This document shows, piece after piece, positions 61,507 through 64,000 of a stretch of 64,000 nt of DNA. The notes under the pieces were generated by a model. That model searched no databases and had not been told where the DNA came from. It was given only the letters and a program-made list of their open reading frames with translations. Numbering within the stretch: the first letter of the stretch is position 1; the number at the start of each line of letters is the position of its first letter. The DNA is from Pelagibacterium limicola. Its GTDB lineage: Bacteria > Pseudomonadota > Alphaproteobacteria > Rhizobiales > Devosiaceae. Made by a program: the position numbers and the translations under genes. The stretch spans positions 1 to 64,000 of the forward strand of contig NZ_JADQDB010000003.1 of the NCBI RefSeq assembly GCF_015694405.1. The letters run 5' to 3'.

Positions 61507-62511
61507 TCATTGCGGTGCCAGCAGGCTCTCATCGAGTATCCGTACCGCACACTGGTCGACGAGTTCCTGCAATAGCGCCTCGTTATCTTCGGAGCGCACA
61601 GGCTCTTCGAGCAGATCCCACAGATCGCGGGTGGCGACCTCTTCAAGCGCGCAAGCGCAGTAACTGGTACAAAACGCTTCCTGTCCGCCGGTCTCCGTGC
61701 AACTCGCTTGGCAGCTGAGTGTGAAATTCTCGGCCCGCGACGCCTCTTGCCGGATGCCGCCTTGCGTCACCGCGAGCAGCGCCCCGAGCATCAACGGCTG
61801 ATGGACGAGATAGATGACGAGGCTCCAACGCCCCGCAAGGGCCAACGCCCTGGCCGCGCCGTTTCCAGCCCTTATGCCATAAAGCCTTGCAATAAATCCG
61901 CTCTGGCGCGCCCAGCGCATGGCCGTGATGCCGATCAGCACCACGCCAAGCCACGGAAAAAGCGGCACGAGGTCTTCGGTTGGGGGCGGCACCGTCCATA
62001 ATCCGATCCATGAAAGCGGCCGCTCGGAGAATGCGGGGCTTTGCAGGAAGAGCGGCAGCGTCAGCACGAAAATGGCGATAAGGCCGACCACGGCGAGCGG
62101 CAGCCGCAAAAACAGTAGGCCCATCAGCCCGAACAGCGCGATCGCGTGAAGAATGCCGAAATAAACGAAGGTCTCTGGCGCAAAGAGCCAGGTACCCAAC
62201 GTCACCAGAAGTGCAGCCCCGCCGACGATCGCAAAGCGTCGCCAGAAGGCGGGCCAGCGAATGCCGTCCCCATGCGCCAGCACCAGCGAAACGCCCGTCA
62301 GGAACAGGAAACTCGATACGATGGCACGCTGAAAGACGACCCAACCGGGCTCGACGGTCACGTCGAGCGGGATAAGCCCAACGAAACCGAGGTCCCACGC
62401 GAAGTGATAAAGGATCATCGCAAGGATTGCGACGCCGCGCGCCATATCGAGGGCGGCAAACCGCTCGCGCACCGGCGCAGCGGCGGCGGTCATGTCAGTC
62501 GCACCACTCAC
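61507..62511 (-). CDS. DUF1624/HGSNAT-type membrane acyltransferase with a cysteine-rich tail
   Basis: The 334-residue protein has an N-terminal ALDMARGVAILAMILYHFAWDLGF, the catalytic-histidine helix of heparan-alpha-glucosaminide N-acetyltransferase-like proteins, and about seven to eight hydrophobic segments to SLVIYLVHQPLMLGALLAV. Such proteins acetylate an outer-face glycan using cytoplasmic acetyl donors. After the last helix a tail of about 75 residues has a CX3C-X9-CX3C pattern and one further cysteine in DQCAVR. It overlaps the molybdopterin oxidoreductase by four bases (ATGA), so they are coupled. Confidence 0.85.
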   Translation of the reverse strand: MSGATDMTAAAAPVRERFAALDMARGVAILAMILYHFAWDLGFVGLIPLDVTVEPGWVVFQRAIVSSFLFLTGVSLVLAHGDGIRWPAFWRRFAIVGGAALLVTLGTWLFAPETFVYFGILHAIALFGLMGLLFLRLPLAVVGLIAIFVLTLPLFLQSPAFSERPLSWIGLWTVPPPTEDLVPLFPWLGVVLIGITAMRWARQSGFIARLYGIRAGNGAARALALAGRWSLVIYLVHQPLMLGALLAVTQGGIRQEASRAENFTLSCQASCTETGGQEAFCTSYCACALEEVATRDLWDLLEEPVRSEDNEALLQELVDQCAVRILDESLLAPQ

Positions 62512-64000
62512 GATTCCGACGCCCTCACCCAGACAGTGGCATCGTGGAACGCCGCTCCACCGAAGGGCTTCACGGGATCTGAACCAATGAGGGTATTGAT
62601 CCCCCTACCCTTGCGGTGTGCTTTGTTTGGGTGAAGCCCCTCCGCGACCACCACGCCCTCGCGGAGTCCCTGGAACAGCTTGAGTGACAATTCCACCGAT
62701 CCGCGATGGTTGCCCACCGTCACTGGCGATCCGTCAACGAGGCCAAGTCGTTCTGCATCTGCAGGATGCATGAGCAAGGCAGGGTCGCCTTCGCGTTTCC
62801 GGCTGCCCGGCGTTTCAGCAAAGCTGGAATTGAGGAACGTCCGCGCGGGCGATGTGGTCAGCCGGAACGGGGTCTTCTCCGTCACCGGCTCGTTCCAGTC
62901 CATGTACTCAGGCAATTTCGGCATGCCATCCGGTGCGCAGACCCAAAGCGCGCCGCGCTTTATCCGCGTCCCCTCCCAATCAGGCTTGAACCGGTATCTT
63001 CCATCGGGCCAACCGAAGCCTTCCGCAAAGCGCGCCTCGCGGTCCGGCAGCGCGCGGTCTACGAAACCGGTCTTTTCGATATCATCCAGATCCCCGTAGC
63101 CGGAAACGGCAAAAACCGCCGCGACCATCTCGCGGTCCGACCGCTCGTCCACAGCCGCTTTAGCCCCGACCCGCCTGGCGATTTCGTTGATGACGAAATG
63201 GTTGGGCCGCGCCTCCCCCGGCGCCTCGACCAGTTTGGGTCCATACAGCACGCGCGTATGCCCCCCGCGGGTATAATAGTCGTTATGTTCCAGAAACATC
63301 GTCGCGGGCAGTACGATATCGGCCATCAGCGCAGTTTCGGTCATGAACTGCTCGTGGACGACAGTGAAGAGGTCCTCGCGCTCGAAACCCTTTCGCGTCA
63401 GGCTATGATCGGGAGCTACCACCATCGGGTTCGTATTCTGGATCAGCAGCGCCTTGACCGGCACGCCATTATCGAGCGCGTCGGGATCGCCGTTGAGGAT
63501 CGCGCCGATCCGGCTCATGTCGAGCGTTCGCACGCCGCTGCTGGCCAGCGCGGCGCCGGTGATGGCGGATTTGTCTAGCCCCCAGGTTCCGGAATTGGAA
63601 TGCAGCGCGCCGCCACCCCGGTATCGCCAGGCACCGGTCATCGCCGGGATCGACAGCACTGCGTGCATGTTCGTCGCACCGTTGCGCTGGCGCGAAAAAC
63701 CGTAGCCAAGCCGAAAGAACGTTCTCGGTGTCTTGCCGATCAGTCGCGCAAAATCCTCGATCTCGGCGGCGCTTAAGCCCGTAATCTCTGCCGCCCACTC
63801 CGGCGTCTTGTCAGCCAGATGCGCCTCGACGTCCTCATCGAAATCGGTATGGCTTGCCAGATAATCGCGAGCCGCCAACCCTTCGCGCAACAGCACGTGC
63901 ATCACCGCCAGCGCCAGCGCGCCGTCCGTGCCGGGGCGGATGAGAAGCGCCATGTCGGCCTGCTCCATCGTGGTGGTCCGATAGACGTCGACGACGACGA
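62508..64000 (-). CDS. Molybdopterin-dependent oxidoreductase, C-terminal part (cut by window edge)
   Basis: The frame is open to the window edge, and in-frame codons before the first ATG read VVVDVYRTTTMEQADMALLIRPGTDGALALAVMHVL, so the gene extends beyond 64000. At least 490 residues remain of a protein usually near 700. Family landmarks are RLGYGFSRQRNGATNMHAVLSIPAMTGAWRYRGGGALHSNSG, NTNPMVVAPDHSLTRKGFEREDLFTVVHEQFMTETALMADIVLPATMFLEHNDYY, and the C-terminal dinucleotide-binding domain HPADAERLGLVDGSPVTVGNHRGSVELSLKL. It belongs to the DMSO-reductase superfamily binding bis-MGD. The 4Fe-4S motif would be outside the window. Confidence 0.9.
   Translation of the reverse strand, partial: VVVDVYRTTTMEQADMALLIRPGTDGALALAVMHVLLREGLAARDYLASHTDFDEDVEAHLADKTPEWAAEITGLSAAEIEDFARLIGKTPRTFFRLGYGFSRQRNGATNMHAVLSIPAMTGAWRYRGGGALHSNSGTWGLDKSAITGAALASSGVRTLDMSRIGAILNGDPDALDNGVPVKALLIQNTNPMVVAPDHSLTRKGFEREDLFTVVHEQFMTETALMADIVLPATMFLEHNDYYTRGGHTRVLYGPKLVEAPGEARPNHFVINEIARRVGAKAAVDERSDREMVAAVFAVSGYGDLDDIEKTGFVDRALPDREARFAEGFGWPDGRYRFKPDWEGTRIKRGALWVCAPDGMPKLPEYMDWNEPVTEKTPFRLTTSPARTFLNSSFAETPGSRKREGDPALLMHPADAERLGLVDGSPVTVGNHRGSVELSLKLFQGLREGVVVAEGLHPNKAHRKGRGINTLIGSDPVKPFGGAAFHDATVWVRASES

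Overview
The window looks like chromosomal DNA of a GC-rich alphaproteobacterium, most likely Hyphomicrobiales (a Devosia- or Pelagibacterium-like relative). That placement is an inference from high GC, dense codirectional operons with 1-14 base overlaps, and the gene families present (TctABC, LivKHMGF, TRAP, Dpp, GlcDEF, a PRC-barrel secreted protein). No rRNA, tRNA or CRISPR array was seen. The region is a chain of catabolic modules, each with its own transporter and regulator.

Layout. 1-2963: the right end of an IS630 element inserted at a CTAG in a short-chain dehydrogenase (now a pseudogene), then a small ArsR/AHSA1/reductase operon and a VOC protein. 3223-24101: a large catabolic cluster built around a Baeyer-Villiger-type flavin monooxygenase. 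It holds an HpcH/HpaI aldolase, a cupin protein, two DUF6282 proteins, two TIM-barrel amidohydrolases, an SDR, MmgE/PrpD, a carboxymuconolactone-decarboxylase-like protein, an MBL lactonase-like protein, a 3-hydroxyisobutyrate-dehydrogenase-like protein, a semialdehyde dehydrogenase, an aldo/keto reductase, an alpha/beta-hydrolase-fold protein without its nucleophile serine, an SMP-30 lactonase, a TctCBA transporter and an IclR regulator. Five copies of the palindrome C[AG]TTTCA-N5-TGAAA[CT]G (one copy degenerate at one base) lie in front of its transcription units, so it is probably one regulon.

24427-37251: a Liv-type ABC transporter with an AraC regulator, a split Tm-1 pair (UPF0261 protein plus a TIM-barrel 'phosphoenolpyruvate hydrolase' protein), an SRPBCC protein, GlcG and a GlcDEF-type 2-hydroxyacid dehydrogenase. 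The livK and livH promoters share two conserved blocks at nearly the same spacing. A 23-codon leader ORF with a strong Shine-Dalgarno sequence precedes livH.

37361-38088: an IS3 remnant fused to the C-terminal half of a second RibD/DHFR-fold gene. 38185-43125: a sugar-acid dehydratase with a TRAP transporter and a divergent GntR regulator. 43448-47751: a MacB/FtsX-type exporter with an HlyD-like adaptor. 48039-57757: a Dpp-type ABC transporter with a metallohydrolase, RidA, a SelA-like PLP enzyme, an IclR regulator and an OsmC-like protein, led by a 31-bp AT-rich palindrome. 57973-64000: housekeeping-like genes (PRC-barrel protein, GST, glyoxalase-superfamily protein, TauE permease, DUF1624 acyltransferase) and a molybdopterin oxidoreductase cut by the window edge.

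A recurring design is a perfect hairpin between the solute-binding-protein gene and the next transporter gene, seen in the Liv, TRAP and Dpp operons. The most interesting material is the monooxygenase cluster with its shared operator, and the Tm-1/Liv/GlcDEF module with its paired promoters.
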